DNA of 64,000 bases from Kineococcus xinjiangensis (GCF_002934625.1 NZ_PTJD01000018.1:1-64000); one strand, 5' to 3'. Shown: positions 15,648 through 25,408, counted from the first letter of the stretch. Program-made: numbers and translations. Notes: generated by a model from the sequence alone, not told the origin.

Positions 15648-16802
15648 TCAGCGCAGCGCGCCGTGGCCCACCGCGAGGGGCGCCAGGAACGCCCTGCGCG
15701 CCACCGCGATGCGGTGCAGCAGCGTGAGCTCGTCCTCGACGACGCGGACGTCGGTGCCGCGTTGCGCGCGGTCGCGGCGGAAGGCCAGGGCGGTGGCCAG
15801 GTTCTGGAACTCCCCCATCGCCGCCCGGCCCTGCAGCCCACCCGCCCCCAGCGCCCACGCGCGGGCCTCGCGCCGGCGCCGGGGGGAGGCGAGCATGTGG
15901 ACCTCGGCGTCGGTCAGCCAGCCCGTCTCGGCGTAGACCTGCAGGTGCTTGGCGATCAGGTGCGCCTCCCGGGCCCGGGCCACCAGCGCGAGGGCGACGG
16001 CCAGCGCGAAGACGGGCATCTGCAGGAGCACGTAGGCCGGCAGGAAGAGCCCCGCACTGGCGCTGGCGTTCCACAGCGCGTGCAGCGCCACGGCGACGCA
16101 GAACCCGAGCACCGGCGCCCCCAGCCGCACGAGGACGTTGCGGTGCCGCGCCGCGATGCCCAGGCCCACCCCGAAGGCCATCGTGAAGAGCGGGTGCGCG
16201 AACGGGGAGGCGATGCAGCGCAGCACGAACACCACGGCCAGCGACGCCACGCCGTCGGTCGCCAGGGCCCTGCCGAGGTAGAGGACGTTCTCCAGGAACG
16301 CGAAGCCCACCCCCACGAAGGCGGCGTAGACGATGCCGTCGACGACGCCGTCGAAGTGCCTGCGCTGCCGCCACAGCAGCAGGAGCACCGCGGCGCCCTT
16401 GAGGGACTCCTCCACCACCGGCGCGATCACCACCGACGGGTCGGCGAGGCTGCCGGGCGTGCGCAGCAGCAGGAGGGAGCCCGCGGTGTTCAGGACCAGC
16501 GAGCCGAACGTGGCCACGCAGGCGCCCCAGCCGAAGGCGAACGCGAGCAGGTGCGGCGGCTCGGCCTCGTGCCGGTCCAGCCACAGCACGCACGCCAGCA
16601 CCGGCCCCACCGGCAGCGCCGCGAGCAGCACCCCGTAGACGAGCCCGTCGACGCCGACCTCCCAGGTGACGACGCCGAGGCTCAGCAGCCCGCACACGAG
16701 CAGGATGAGCACCGTCAGGACCGTCAGCGGCAGGCGGGCGCGGAACGCCCCGGGAGGCGGTGGCGCACCGCCGGGAGGAGAGACGAGCGGCGCGTCCGAC
16801 AT
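15648..16802 (-). CDS. PrsW-family intramembrane metalloprotease
   Basis: 384 residues with about eight membrane helices. It has the family motifs APVVEESLKGAAVL (paired Glu), GVGFAFLENVLYL (Glu-Asn) and, further on, HALWNASASAG with the His expected to bind zinc. PrsW proteins cut anti-sigma factors or other membrane proteins in the lipid bilayer. The long Arg-rich cytoplasmic C-terminal tail (about 90 residues) is additional. ATG 16802 chosen after a GGGAGG-like site. It is divergent from orn; the substrate is unknown. Confidence 0.85.
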   Translation of the reverse strand: MSDAPLVSPPGGAPPPPGAFRARLPLTVLTVLILLVCGLLSLGVVTWEVGVDGLVYGVLLAALPVGPVLACVLWLDRHEAEPPHLLAFAFGWGACVATFGSLVLNTAGSLLLLRTPGSLADPSVVIAPVVEESLKGAAVLLLLWRQRRHFDGVVDGIVYAAFVGVGFAFLENVLYLGRALATDGVASLAVVFVLRCIASPFAHPLFTMAFGVGLGIAARHRNVLVRLGAPVLGFCVAVALHALWNASASAGLFLPAYVLLQMPVFALAVALALVARAREAHLIAKHLQVYAETGWLTDAEVHMLASPRRRREARAWALGAGGLQGRAAMGEFQNLATALAFRRDRAQRGTDVRVVEDELTLLHRIAVARRAFLAPLAVGHGALR

Positions 16803-16905
16803 GGGCGGGAGGTTAGCCGCGCACCGGCCCCCGGGCAGGGCGAGCACCCTCCCCTCCCCGCGGCGCCGGGCGGGGGCGTCGGAGCCGCTGTCCTAGGCTG
16901 GCCGG

Positions 16906-17595
16906 GTGAGCAGCGACAGCGCCGACCTCGGCAGCAGCCCGGCACAGGAGCGCACCCCGGAGCGGGCGCAGGACCGGGTGCAGGACAGGATCGTCTGGAT
17001 CGACTGCGAGATGACCGGACTGAGCCTGGAGCGGGACGCGCTGATCGAGGTGGCCGCGCTCGTCACCGACGCCGACCTGAACGTCCTCGGCACGGGGGTC
17101 GACGTGGTGGTCCGGCCCCCGGAGGGCGCCGTGGAGGCCATGGACCCCGTCGTCGTCGCGATGCACACCGCCTCCGGCCTGCTCGCCGAACTGCCCGAGG
17201 GCCGGACGATGGAGGAGGCCGAGCAGGCGGTCCTGGACTACGTCCGCCAGTGGGTGCCCGAGCCGCGCAAGGCGCCGCTGGCGGGCAGCTCCGTGCACAC
17301 CGACCGCGCTTTCCTCGCACGCGACATGCCCGTGCTCGTGGACCACCTGCACTACCGCCTCATCGACGTCTCGTCGCTGAAGGAGCTGGCCCGCCGGTGG
17401 TTCCCGCGCGTCTACTACAACACCCCGAAGAAGCACGGCGGCCACCGCGCGCTCGCCGACATCCGCGAGAGCATCCAGGAGCTGAAGTACTACCGCGAGG
17501 TGCTCTTCGTCCGCGATCCCGGCCCCGACTCCGAGACCGCCCGGGCCGCCGGTGGGCGCCTGGAGCTGCGTCCGGAGGCGACCGGGCCCGAGTGA
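16906..17595 (+). CDS. orn: Oligoribonuclease
   Basis: 229 residues of the DEDDh exonuclease family, which degrades 2-5 nt RNAs and pGpG from c-di-GMP turnover. Motifs: IVWIDCEMTGLSLERD (first Asp/Glu), SSVHTDRAFLARDMP (Asp) and KKHGGHRALADIRES (His, Asp). The GTG start leaves a 27-residue polar extension (SSDSADLGSSPAQERTPERA) before the conserved core, longer than in E. coli. It is followed by tRNA-His, as in several actinobacteria. Confidence 0.95.
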   Translation: MSSDSADLGSSPAQERTPERAQDRVQDRIVWIDCEMTGLSLERDALIEVAALVTDADLNVLGTGVDVVVRPPEGAVEAMDPVVVAMHTASGLLAELPEGRTMEEAEQAVLDYVRQWVPEPRKAPLAGSSVHTDRAFLARDMPVLVDHLHYRLIDVSSLKELARRWFPRVYYNTPKKHGGHRALADIRESIQELKYYREVLFVRDPGPDSETARAAGGRLELRPEATGPE

Positions 17596-17739
17596 GGCGC
17601 GCGGCCGGCCTCCTCGTCGGCGAGGTCCCCCGCCGCGCCCTGCCGGGCCGCCGCGCCGCCGCGGACGGGTGACCGGTGCGGAACGGGCCCGCGAGTGGGG
17701 CTATGCTCTCCTCTGTCCGCGCGCTCAGGCGCCGTACGT

Positions 17740-17816
17740 GGTGGGTGTAGCTCAGCTGGTAGAGCACCTGGTTGTGGTCCAGGAAGTCGCGGGTTCAAGT
17801 CCCGTCACTCACCCCA
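17740..17816 (+). tRNA. tRNA-His(GTG)
   Basis: Full cloverleaf: acceptor GTGGGTG pairing with CACTCAC, anticodon loop with GTG in CTGGTTGTGGTCCAG, T-loop TTCAAGT, discriminator C and an encoded CCA. The extra G at 17740 opposite C73 is the tRNA-His hallmark. Confidence 0.97.
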
Positions 17817-17821
17817 CGAGA

Positions 17822-17855
17822 GAGGGCCCCGTCTGCTGGTGCAGGCGGGGCCCTC
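17822..17855. terminator. Intrinsic terminator after tRNA-His
   Basis: Inverted repeat GAGGGCCCCG/CGGGGCCCTC with a short inner CTG/CAG stem. No T-tract, as usual at this GC content. It lies between the tRNA and a convergent gene, so it may serve both strands. Confidence 0.8.
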
Positions 17856-17866
17856 GTCGTGCGCCC

Positions 17867-18490
17867 TCACTCGTCCCGGCAGGGCCCGGGGTCGGGCGGT
17901 CCGGGGTCGACGGAGCCGGGCCGGCCGGGCGCCACCGAGGGCCGCGGCGCGTGCATCAGCTCCCGAAGCCTCTCCCCCAGCCACGCCAGGTACGCGTCGC
18001 GGTCGGCCCGCAGCTCCAGCGGCAGCAGGAAGCGGCCGTCGCCCAGCCGGGACCACGACCTGCCCCGCACGGGCAGGACCACCAGTTCCAGGTCGACGGG
18101 TGGCAACCTGCGCCCCAGCCCCAGCTCCAGGTCCCGGACGAGGCCCACCTCGAACAGCGCGCTCGGCAGGCGCCGCAGCAGCCGGCTCTCCCGCTCGCGC
18201 TGCCAGGCGCTCCACTCCAGCGCGTCGTCGAGGAGCAGCTCCGCCACCCCCCGCAGCTCCGGCATGCCGCGCAGGCCGGTGAAGGACGGCGGCAGGATGC
18301 CCGCGAGCGCGGCGTGCTCGTCGGCGAGGGCTGCGGCCCACCACCGCGACCACTGCGCCGCGGCCGCCTCGGCTCCGGGGACCCGCACGCGGGGCGTCAG
18401 CGGCGGGTCGGCGGGAGGGAGGTGTCCCTCCTCGGGGCGCAGCCCGGCGGCGTCGCGCAGGTGCAGGCCGAGCAGCAGGGCCTGGGGCAT
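17867..18490 (-). CDS. Conserved hypothetical protein
   Basis: About 207 residues, soluble, Leu/Arg-rich; family not recognised. Tryptophan-rich helix QWSRWWAAALADEHAAL at about 45-62, and an Arg/Leu segment (RRLPPVDLELVVLPVRG) that looks like beta strands in the C-terminal half, then a Pro-rich tail. The ATG at 18490 is chosen since the extension to 18532 lacks conserved features. Convergent with tRNA-His. Confidence 0.6.
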   Translation of the reverse strand: MPQALLLGLHLRDAAGLRPEEGHLPPADPPLTPRVRVPGAEAAAAQWSRWWAAALADEHAALAGILPPSFTGLRGMPELRGVAELLLDDALEWSAWQRERESRLLRRLPSALFEVGLVRDLELGLGRRLPPVDLELVVLPVRGRSWSRLGDGRFLLPLELRADRDAYLAWLGERLRELMHAPRPSVAPGRPGSVDPGPPDPGPCRDE

Positions 18491-18797
18491 GGCGCTGCGG
18501 ATCGACCAGCCACGGGCCGCTCCTCGCTGCACCCTCCCCAGTCTCGGTGCCGCCGCCCGGGTCGTCCACCGAGATCCCCGGCACGGAGAACCCCTGGAAG
18601 CGGTGGGGTTCGTGCGACGGGTGGGGCGCGCAGGGCACCTCAGCGCGACCGTGCTTGGGCCGGCGCCGGCCGCGGCCAGCGCGCCGCTGCTCCGAAAGCG
18701 TTGCGTCCAGGCACCGGCCTCAAGCGCCCACCCCCTCCCGACGAACTAGTTCTCGACCCCCCGATCGGAGGGGGCCCCCATCCCTGGGAGGACTCAG

Positions 18798-19001
18798 ATG
18801 ACGCCCGAGGACAGCTGGCCGGCCCACGAGCAGGCCACGGAGCCGACCGCGGTACCGCACGCGGAACCGGTCATGGCGATGCTGCAGGAGCACATCCCGC
18901 TCTCGCTGATCCTGGACCTGGCGGTCCCCGGCGGCCCCGCCTCGCACGAACTCCTGGAGGCCGAAGGCCTGCCGGAGCAGGAGTGGTGGACCCCCGCCTG
19001 A
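18798..19001 (+). CDS. Small hypothetical protein
   Basis: A 67-residue acidic protein, family not recognised, with a hydrophobic middle (IPLSLILDLAVPGG) and a Trp-Trp near the C-terminus (EQEWWTPA). GGGAGGA lies seven bases before the ATG, which supports real translation. The 307 bases upstream show no other gene; they contain a C-run/G-run palindrome (around 18757-18779) that may be part of its leader. It is followed by tRNA-Lys. Confidence 0.65.
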   Translation: MTPEDSWPAHEQATEPTAVPHAEPVMAMLQEHIPLSLILDLAVPGGPASHELLEAEGLPEQEWWTPA

Positions 19002-19061
19002 CCCGATCGGCCGAGCCGATTTTCTCGACCCCGAGCAGGCCTGCTATGGTTTCGACCCGTT

Positions 19062-19134
<73 letters not shown>

Positions 19135-19143
19135 CTCGCAGGA

Positions 19144-19179
19144 CGAAGGGGCGGTGACCACCGGGTCACCGCCCCTTCG
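19144..19179. terminator. Intrinsic terminator after tRNA-Lys
   Basis: Perfect 16-bp stem (CGAAGGGGCGGTGACC against GGTCACCGCCCCTTCG) with a four-base loop, no T-tract. It separates the tRNA from the convergent DUF2339 gene. Confidence 0.88.
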
Positions 19180-19198
19180 CCGTGCCCGGCGGGGATCC

Positions 19199-21147
19199 TC
19201 AGGCGGCGCGCCCCGGGACCTGGGAGGTGCTCAGCCGCCGGCCGTAGCGGGCCCCGAGGACCAGCAACGTCAGCCCCACCCCCAGGTAGGCGCCGACCCG
19301 CTCGATGCCGTCGAGGACGCTGGCGTCCACCAGGACCTTGACCACCGCCGCGCCCATGGTGACCAGTCCCGCGTCGCGCACCGCGGCGACGGGGCTGCGG
19401 GAGAGGAAGGCCGCCAGCAGCGAGAACCCCAGCGCCGCGAGGGCGAGCGTGGTGACGAGGTGCCCGACGAGGAAGCCGTCCGCCGCACCGCTTCGGGTGA
19501 GCAGCAGCACGCAGGCGGGGACCGCCGCGGCCGCCGTGCCGTACCAGGCGATGACGAGGGCCGGCCCCCACACGACGGGCGAGTGCAGCGCCCCCGCGTG
19601 GACGTGGCGGAGGGCAGCCGCCGTGGAGGCCACCCGCACCACGAGCAGCACGCAGCACGGCGGAGACCACGTCGGGCCAGGCCGCGCCGGCGGCCAGCGC
19701 GGACGGGCTGACGAGCCTCCCCGGCTCGACGCGGGCCAGCAGCTCGCCCAGCGCGACCACGCCGAAGCCCAGCGACGTGAAGAGGGCCGTCCGGGTCCGG
19801 GAGACGTGGGTGACGACGTCGAGGACCAGCGCCTGCCCGAGCAGGATCACCACCGCGTAGGGGGCGGCGGCCACCAGGAGGGTCGCGACGAGGACGAACG
19901 CCGCGGCGACGGCGAGGAAGGTGGTGCGGACCGGGGCGGACAGCGCCCGCGCGCCCCGGCCGGTCGGGAACGCCGAGGTGGCGAGTGCCACGGCGAGGGA
20001 CAGCAGGACGCCCAGCACGAACAGGTCGCCGCGCTCCTGCCCGAACTCCACCAGCGCCAGCACCGGCAGCGCGAAGACGGGGACCGCGACGACGAGGTGG
20101 TGCGCCCCGGTCCGGCGGACCTGCACGGCCACCCACGCCCAGACGGCCACCGCCGCGGCCAGCGGCACCAGGACCGACAGCCCGGACGGGCCCCCCGCGA
20201 CCGCGGTCGCCGCCGCGTAGAGCCACGTGCAGGTCAGCACCACCGACGTCAGCCCCACCCGGCCCGGGCGCAGGAGAAGCACCCGTCCGCAGCCGACGGC
20301 CAGGACGAGGACGTGGGCGCTCATCAGGGCGACGTCCTCCGCCGCCCCCACGAAGGGCACGAGCAGGCAGACGGCGGTGATGCCCGTGACGGCGAGCGCC
20401 TGCGAGCACCAGCGGTGCGCGATCTCCAGGCCGGCCAGCGCCAGCGCGACGGCCAGGAGCAGGCCGGGCACCGCGGGCAGCCACTCGTAGACGGCGGTCG
20501 CGGCGAGGAGGGCGAGGTGCAGGCCGGTGAGGCCGACGCCCGCCAGGGAGACGGCCGCCGCCCCGGTGCCGGAGCGGGCCCGCACCCGCGCCGCGGCGGC
20601 GAGCAGGACAGCGGAGAGCACGACGAGGGAGGCGGTGCGCGGCACGGGGCCGAACACCCCGCTGCGCACCCCGAGGACGACGAGGTAGGTGACGCCGACG
20701 AGGGTGATGACGGTCCCGAGCACGGCGAAGGCCGCTGAGAGCAGCCGCTCCGTGGAGCGGCCCCCGGGCCGCTCCGGCACCGCCGGGCGGCCCGCCGGCG
20801 CAGTGGACGCGGCGTCGGGGAACGGAGGCGCCGCGGCGGGTGGCTCCGCAGGCTCCGGTCCCGACGCGGGCGCCCAGCGCGGATCGGGGGCGGGCGGCGG
20901 CACGAAGGGCGGCGCCGGGACACCGAAGCGCCCCGCCGCCACCGTCGAGCCCGCCCGCGCGGATCCGCGGCGGCGGGCGGTGGGCAGACCGGCGGCGGTG
21001 GGCAGACCGGCGGGCGGTGGGCAGACCGGCGGCGGTGCGCGTGAGCTCCTCGAGACCGTCGAGTCGCTCGTGCACGGCGCGCACGCCCTCGTCGAGGCGG
21101 CGGAACTCCTGCTCCAGGTACTGCCGCAGCTCGTCCGGGTCGGTCAT
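19199..21147 (-). pseudogene. DUF2339-like membrane protein gene with two frameshifts
   Basis: The start (MTDPDELRQYLEQEFRRLDE, AGGAG eight bases upstream) encodes a coiled-coil-like N-terminus. The frame is lost in tandem repeats: 18-base units encoding TAAGLP, one of which has an extra base near 21009-21017. It resumes as GSARAGSTVAAGRFGVP and runs through about 12 membrane helices (LLSAAFAVLGTVITLVGVTYLV and on). It breaks again near 19650, where SAVLR should continue as LLVVRVASTAAALRH in another frame, ending at 19199. Removing one base in each place restores a membrane protein of about 650 residues. These are either true mutations or assembly indels. Confidence 0.75.
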
Positions 21148-21508
21148 GGGCACTCCTGGCGAAGGGTGGCAGGGCGGCGGATGCCGCGGAAGGACGCCGG
21201 AGGGGCCGGTGCCCTCCGCCGGTAGTCCCGGCGTCGATCGGGGTGTGTCCGGACGCGCACAGCCCGGAGGAGACGTCGTCCGTACGGGCTCCCGGCCGCC
21301 GTCGCACGCTCCGTGACGCTCCCGCACGCAGGGCGCACGCCGTCGGCCCCGCACCGCACACCACGCGCGACGACCTGGTGACTCTCCGAATTCCACTGTG
21401 CGACAACGGGTTCGCGCCCACAGGCCGACACGCCCCGACGTGACATCGCGTCCTTGATCGGGTTAGTGTCCGCTCGCTCCCCGTCCTGCGACGGGGAGCC
21501 CTCGAGCG

Positions 21509-21685
21509 GACGCCGAGCCCTGCCACCGCTGACGAGGTCCCGCGACGACTCATGGCAGGGGTGGGGGAACCACTTCCGGGCCGCCCCCCGATCTCAGATC
21601 GGGGTGGTGGTCCTCGGGGTGAAGCCGGTGCGAACCGGCCGGGCGACCTTCCCGCCCGAACCCGACAGCTCACCTCGCAGGCGTC
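21509..21685 (+). promoter_or_regulatory. c-di-AMP riboswitch (ydaO/yuaA leader)
   Basis: Conserved ydaO elements occur in order: GGGGGAACCAC near 21567, GGGGTGAAGCC near 21617, and near the end CCGACAGCTCACCTCGCAGGC. P1 is closed by GACGCC (21509-21514) and GGCGTC (21680-21685). In actinobacteria this riboswitch commonly controls cell-wall hydrolases, as here. P1 ends directly at the GGAGAGG ribosome site, so control of translation as well as transcription is possible. Confidence 0.85.
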
Positions 21686-21700
21686 GGAGAGGTCCTCGCT

Positions 21701-22456
21701 GTGCCGACTCGCCTTCCGGCGCGCCACCGCGCCCCCGGTCGCCCCCTCACGCCCCTGGACGGCGCCGCCGTCCCCCTGCGCCGCGGCGCCGTCGCGCTCG
21801 GCCGCCGCACCGCCGTCGTGGCCGCGTCCTCCGGTCTCGCGTTCTCCCTCAGCGCCGCCGCCCCGGCCCACGCGCCCGCAGCGCCGGTGGCCGCGGGGAC
21901 GCAGAACGCCACCGCCGGCGTTCCCGCGAGCACCGCGGCCGTGAGCGCCGCGTTCACCGCCGCCCCGGCCGCGGCGGTCTCCGCCCCCGCGGGCGCACCG
22001 GCCCCCGTGTCCGTCGACCCGGCCTTCGCCACCCTCCCCGCCGCGCCGGTCTCGCGCGACGCCGAGGGCGCGCCGCTGGAGCTGGTCGACTTCGGCAACG
22101 GCGAAGTGCCGGAGGAGGTCCTGCACGGCATCGGCCAGGACGCCCACGTCCTGTGGGGACCCGCCGCGGCGGCCTTCCAGCGCATGCAGGCCGCGGCCGC
22201 CGCCGACGGCGTCGAGCTGCGGGTGACGGACTCCTACCGCTCCTACGGGGAGCAGGTGGGCCTCGCGCGGCGCAAGGGCATCTACGGCCGCGGCGGGTGG
22301 GCCGCGCGCCCGGGCACCAGCAACCACGGCTGGGGCCTCAGCGTCGACATCGACGTGCAGGAACCCGTGCTCACCTGGCTGCGCACCCGGGCCGCCGAGT
22401 TCGGCTTCGAGGAGGACGTGCCCCGGGAGCCGTGGCACTGGACGTACACGGCCTGA
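21701..22456 (+). CDS. D-alanyl-D-alanine carboxypeptidase, VanY/M15 family
   Basis: 251 residues. An N-terminal export signal (RRTAVVAASSGLAFSLSAAA after a basic region) precedes an Ala/Pro-rich linker of about 70 residues and a C-terminal M15 domain. Zinc and catalytic pattern: TDSYRSYGEQ, SNHGWGLSVDID (His and Asp ligands) and EPWHWTY (His). It should trim peptidoglycan stem peptides outside the membrane. GTG start 16 bases after the riboswitch, so wall hydrolysis is set by c-di-AMP. Confidence 0.88.
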   Translation: MPTRLPARHRAPGRPLTPLDGAAVPLRRGAVALGRRTAVVAASSGLAFSLSAAAPAHAPAAPVAAGTQNATAGVPASTAAVSAAFTAAPAAAVSAPAGAPAPVSVDPAFATLPAAPVSRDAEGAPLELVDFGNGEVPEEVLHGIGQDAHVLWGPAAAAFQRMQAAAAADGVELRVTDSYRSYGEQVGLARRKGIYGRGGWAARPGTSNHGWGLSVDIDVQEPVLTWLRTRAAEFGFEEDVPREPWHWTYTA

Positions 22457-22499
22457 CGCGCCCCGGCCGCTCCCCCGGCACCCCGGGAGGACGCCGGGA

Positions 22500-23957
22500 T
22501 CAGAAGGGGTAGCGCGGGATCTCCGAGCGCAGGGTCACCCACTGGGTCTCGGTGAACGCCTCCACGTTCGCCTCCGGGCCGCCGAAGCGGGCGCCGGTGC
22601 CGGAGGCCGCCATCCCGCCGAACGGGACGTTCGCCTCGTCGGAGACCGTCTGGTCGTTGATGTGGACCAGGCCGGTGGGGATGCGGTCGGCCAGGTCCAG
22701 CGCCCGCAGCGGGTCGGACGTGAGGATCCCCAGGGACAGCCCGTACTCGCCGGCGGCGGCGATGCGCGCGGCCTCGTCGAGGGTGCGGAAGCCGATGACG
22801 GGGGCGACGGGGCCGAACACCTCCTCCCGGAAGGCCGGCGTCGACTCCGTCACGTCCGCCAGCACCGTCGGGCGGTAGAGGAGGTCCTCGTACTCGCCGC
22901 CCGCCACCAGACGCGCCCCCGCGTCGACGCTGGCGGTCACCAGGGCGTGCACCCGATCGCGCTGGGACGCGTCGATGAGCGGGCCGAGGGCGACCTCCGC
23001 GGCCGCCGGGTCCCCCACGGGCAGGGCGCGCGCCTTCTCCGCGAGCCGTTCGACGTACTCCGGCAGCACGGACTCGTGCACGAGGTGGCGTCCCGTGGTC
23101 ATGCAGATCTGGCCCTGGTGCAGGTACGAGCCCCAGGCCGCGGCCGAGACGGCCCGCTCCAGGTCCGCGTCCTCGAGGACCACGAGGGCGTTGTTGCCGC
23201 CGAGCTCGAGGTGGGCGCGCTTGAGCAGCCTCCCGGCCGCCTCACCGACCCGGCGGCCGGCCGCCGTGGAACCGGTGAAGGAGATGATCCGGACCGCCGG
23301 GTGCTCCACGAGCGCCTGCCCGGCCTCCGTGCCCCCGGGCAGCACCTGCAGCACCCCCGGCGGCAGCCCCGCCTCCTCGAAGACGCGCGCCAGGGCCATC
23401 CCGCCGCAGACGGCCGTGCGCAGGTCGGGCTTGAGCACCACCGCGTTGCCGAGCGCCAGGGCCGGGGCGACGGAGCGGATGGAGAGGATGAGCGGGAAGT
23501 TGAAGGGCGAGATCACCCCGACGACACCGGCGGGGACGCGCCGGGACAGGCTCAGGCGGCGAAGCTCGCTGGGCAGCAGGCTGCCGTAGGCGCGGGAGGG
23601 CAGCGCCGAGGCCTCGTAGCACTCCTGGGCCGCGACGTGCGTCTCCACGCCCGCCTTGGGGCGCACGGAGCCCGCCTCGCGGACGAGCCAGTCCTCCACC
23701 TCGGCGGCGTGCTCCTCCCAGAGCCGCCCGGCCCGCCGCAGCACGTCCGCGCGCCGGGTGTGCGGGGCGGCGGCCCACTCCCGCTGCGCCTGCGCGGCCC
23801 GCTCCGCGGCCGCGGCCACGTCGTCGGCACCGGCGACGCCGATCCGGCCGAGCACCCGCCCCGTCGCGGGCTCCACCGCCTCGGCGGTCTGCGCGGCGGG
23901 TGCCCACTCGCCCGTGAAGAGGGCTCCGGTCCAGGTGGTGGGGTCGAGCAGGGGCAT
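22500..23957 (-). CDS. Aldehyde dehydrogenase (benzaldehyde-type)
   Basis: About 485 residues, full length. It oxidises an aldehyde to the acid with NAD(P)+. Motifs: SPFNFPLILSIRSVAPALAL, FTGSTAAGRRVG (cofactor), catalytic Glu in HLELGGNNALVVLED, catalytic Cys in HQGQICMTTGRH, and EEVFGPVAPVI. ATG 23957 follows GGAGG by six bases. The start lies 75 bases after the P450 stop on the same strand, so the two may be co-transcribed. P450 oxidation of an alcohol or methyl group followed by this enzyme would make an acid (inference). Confidence 0.93.
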   Translation of the reverse strand: MPLLDPTTWTGALFTGEWAPAAQTAEAVEPATGRVLGRIGVAGADDVAAAAERAAQAQREWAAAPHTRRADVLRRAGRLWEEHAAEVEDWLVREAGSVRPKAGVETHVAAQECYEASALPSRAYGSLLPSELRRLSLSRRVPAGVVGVISPFNFPLILSIRSVAPALALGNAVVLKPDLRTAVCGGMALARVFEEAGLPPGVLQVLPGGTEAGQALVEHPAVRIISFTGSTAAGRRVGEAAGRLLKRAHLELGGNNALVVLEDADLERAVSAAAWGSYLHQGQICMTTGRHLVHESVLPEYVERLAEKARALPVGDPAAAEVALGPLIDASQRDRVHALVTASVDAGARLVAGGEYEDLLYRPTVLADVTESTPAFREEVFGPVAPVIGFRTLDEAARIAAAGEYGLSLGILTSDPLRALDLADRIPTGLVHINDQTVSDEANVPFGGMAASGTGARFGGPEANVEAFTETQWVTLRSEIPRYPF

Positions 23958-24032
23958 CGTGGCCTCCACGGTCGTCGTCCTCCCTCGTCGGCGGGAGCGG
24001 CGCCGGACTGCCTGCAGCGGCTGCGGCGACGC

Positions 24033-25352
24033 TCAGGGCATGGTCCGCTGCCGGACGCGCAGGCGCATCCCCCCGCGCGGGCGCAGCGTGACGAGCGACT
24101 CGACCTCGGGCGCGGGACCGGAGCCGGGCAGCACCTGCTGTTCGCGCAGGAGCGCCGCGAGCAGCAGCACCCCCTCCACGAGGGACAGCTCCCGCCCGAT
24201 GCACAGGCGCGGGCCCGCCCCGAAGGGCACGTAGGCCCCCGGGCGGCGCTCCTGCTGCAGGAAGCGCTCGGGGCGGAACTCCTCGGGGGCCTCCCAGACG
24301 CCGGGATGCCGGTGCAGCGCCCAGGTGCAGACGATCACGAGCGTGCCGGCCGGCACCCGGACGCCGGCCACCTCGTCCTCGGCCAGCGCCGTGCGGGTGA
24401 TGACCCAGGCGGGCGGGTACAGCCGCAGCGACTCCTCCAGCACGGCCCGGGTCCAGCGCAGCGCCCCCAGGTCGTCCCAGCCGGGCTCGCGCTGCCCGCC
24501 GGGCGCGCCCAGGACGGCGTCGAGCTCGGCGTGCAGCCGCTGTTGCGCCTGCGGGTGGCGGGCGAGCAGGTGCAGCGTCCACGTCAGCGCGGAGGCGACC
24601 GTCTCGTGACCGGCCACGACGAAGGTGACCAGCTCGTCACGCACCTGCTGCTGCGGCAGCCCCGCGGCCAGCAGCAGGCCCAGCACGTCCGCGTCGGCCT
24701 CGCCGACCCCGCGGGCCCGGCGGGTGCGCACCAGCAGGTCGCACACCTCGTCCACCTCCGCGACCGCCCGGCGCAGCCGCCGGCGTCCCGGCGTGGGCCA
24801 GGAGCCGGGCAGGGGGCTCTGCGCGCCTGCCACCACGGCCGCCAGCGCCACGTCGACGGCGTCGACGAGCCGGCGGGCCACGGGGCCGAGGTCCTCGTCG
24901 GCGAGCACGTGCCCGACGACCTCCAGCGCGGCGCGGAAGAGGCCACCGGAGACGTCCACCTCACCGCCGGGCGCCTGCCGCCACTGCGCGCGCAGCCGCG
25001 CGGCCGCCGCCACCGCCTGGGTGGCGACGGCATCGAGGCGGCCGTGGTGGAACGCCGGCTGCACCGTGCGCCGGTGGCTGCGCCAGGTCGGGCCGTCGCT
25101 CGTGAGCAGGCCCTGACCGGTCACGGCGGCCAGCGCGCGGTACTGGACCGTGGCCTTGCCGTAGGAGCGGGCGTTGTCGACCAGCACCCGCCGGACCCCC
25201 TCGGGGTCGTTGACCAGCAGGACCGGGGTGCGGGGCAGCGGGAAGGCCACCAGGTCCCCGTGCCGGCGGGCGACGGCGGTGAGGAAGCCGACCGCGCTGC
25301 GGCGGATGGCCGGCACCGCCCGCACCATCTCCCACGGTGTGGGCCCGTCCAC
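24033..25352 (-). CDS. Cytochrome P450
   Basis: 439 residues. I-helix oxygen-binding motif FVVAGHETVASAL (about 255), ExxR in VLEESLRLYPPAW, PERF motif EEFRPERFL, and the haem Cys in FGAGPRLCIGREL. The overall pattern resembles class-B P450s that need a ferredoxin or reductase encoded elsewhere; none is in view. The start codon may lie slightly upstream. Substrate unknown; the neighbouring aldehyde dehydrogenase suggests a shared oxidative route. Confidence 0.93.
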   Translation of the reverse strand: MDGPTPWEMVRAVPAIRRSAVGFLTAVARRHGDLVAFPLPRTPVLLVNDPEGVRRVLVDNARSYGKATVQYRALAAVTGQGLLTSDGPTWRSHRRTVQPAFHHGRLDAVATQAVAAAARLRAQWRQAPGGEVDVSGGLFRAALEVVGHVLADEDLGPVARRLVDAVDVALAAVVAGAQSPLPGSWPTPGRRRLRRAVAEVDEVCDLLVRTRRARGVGEADADVLGLLLAAGLPQQQVRDELVTFVVAGHETVASALTWTLHLLARHPQAQQRLHAELDAVLGAPGGQREPGWDDLGALRWTRAVLEESLRLYPPAWVITRTALAEDEVAGVRVPAGTLVIVCTWALHRHPGVWEAPEEFRPERFLQQERRPGAYVPFGAGPRLCIGRELSLVEGVLLLAALLREQQVLPGSGPAPEVESLVTLRPRGGMRLRVRQRTMP

Positions 25353-25408
25353 CTCCAGCGGGGTGTACCGGGCGTTGCGGCGCGCCCGGGGGGCGGGCGG
25401 CTGGGGGG

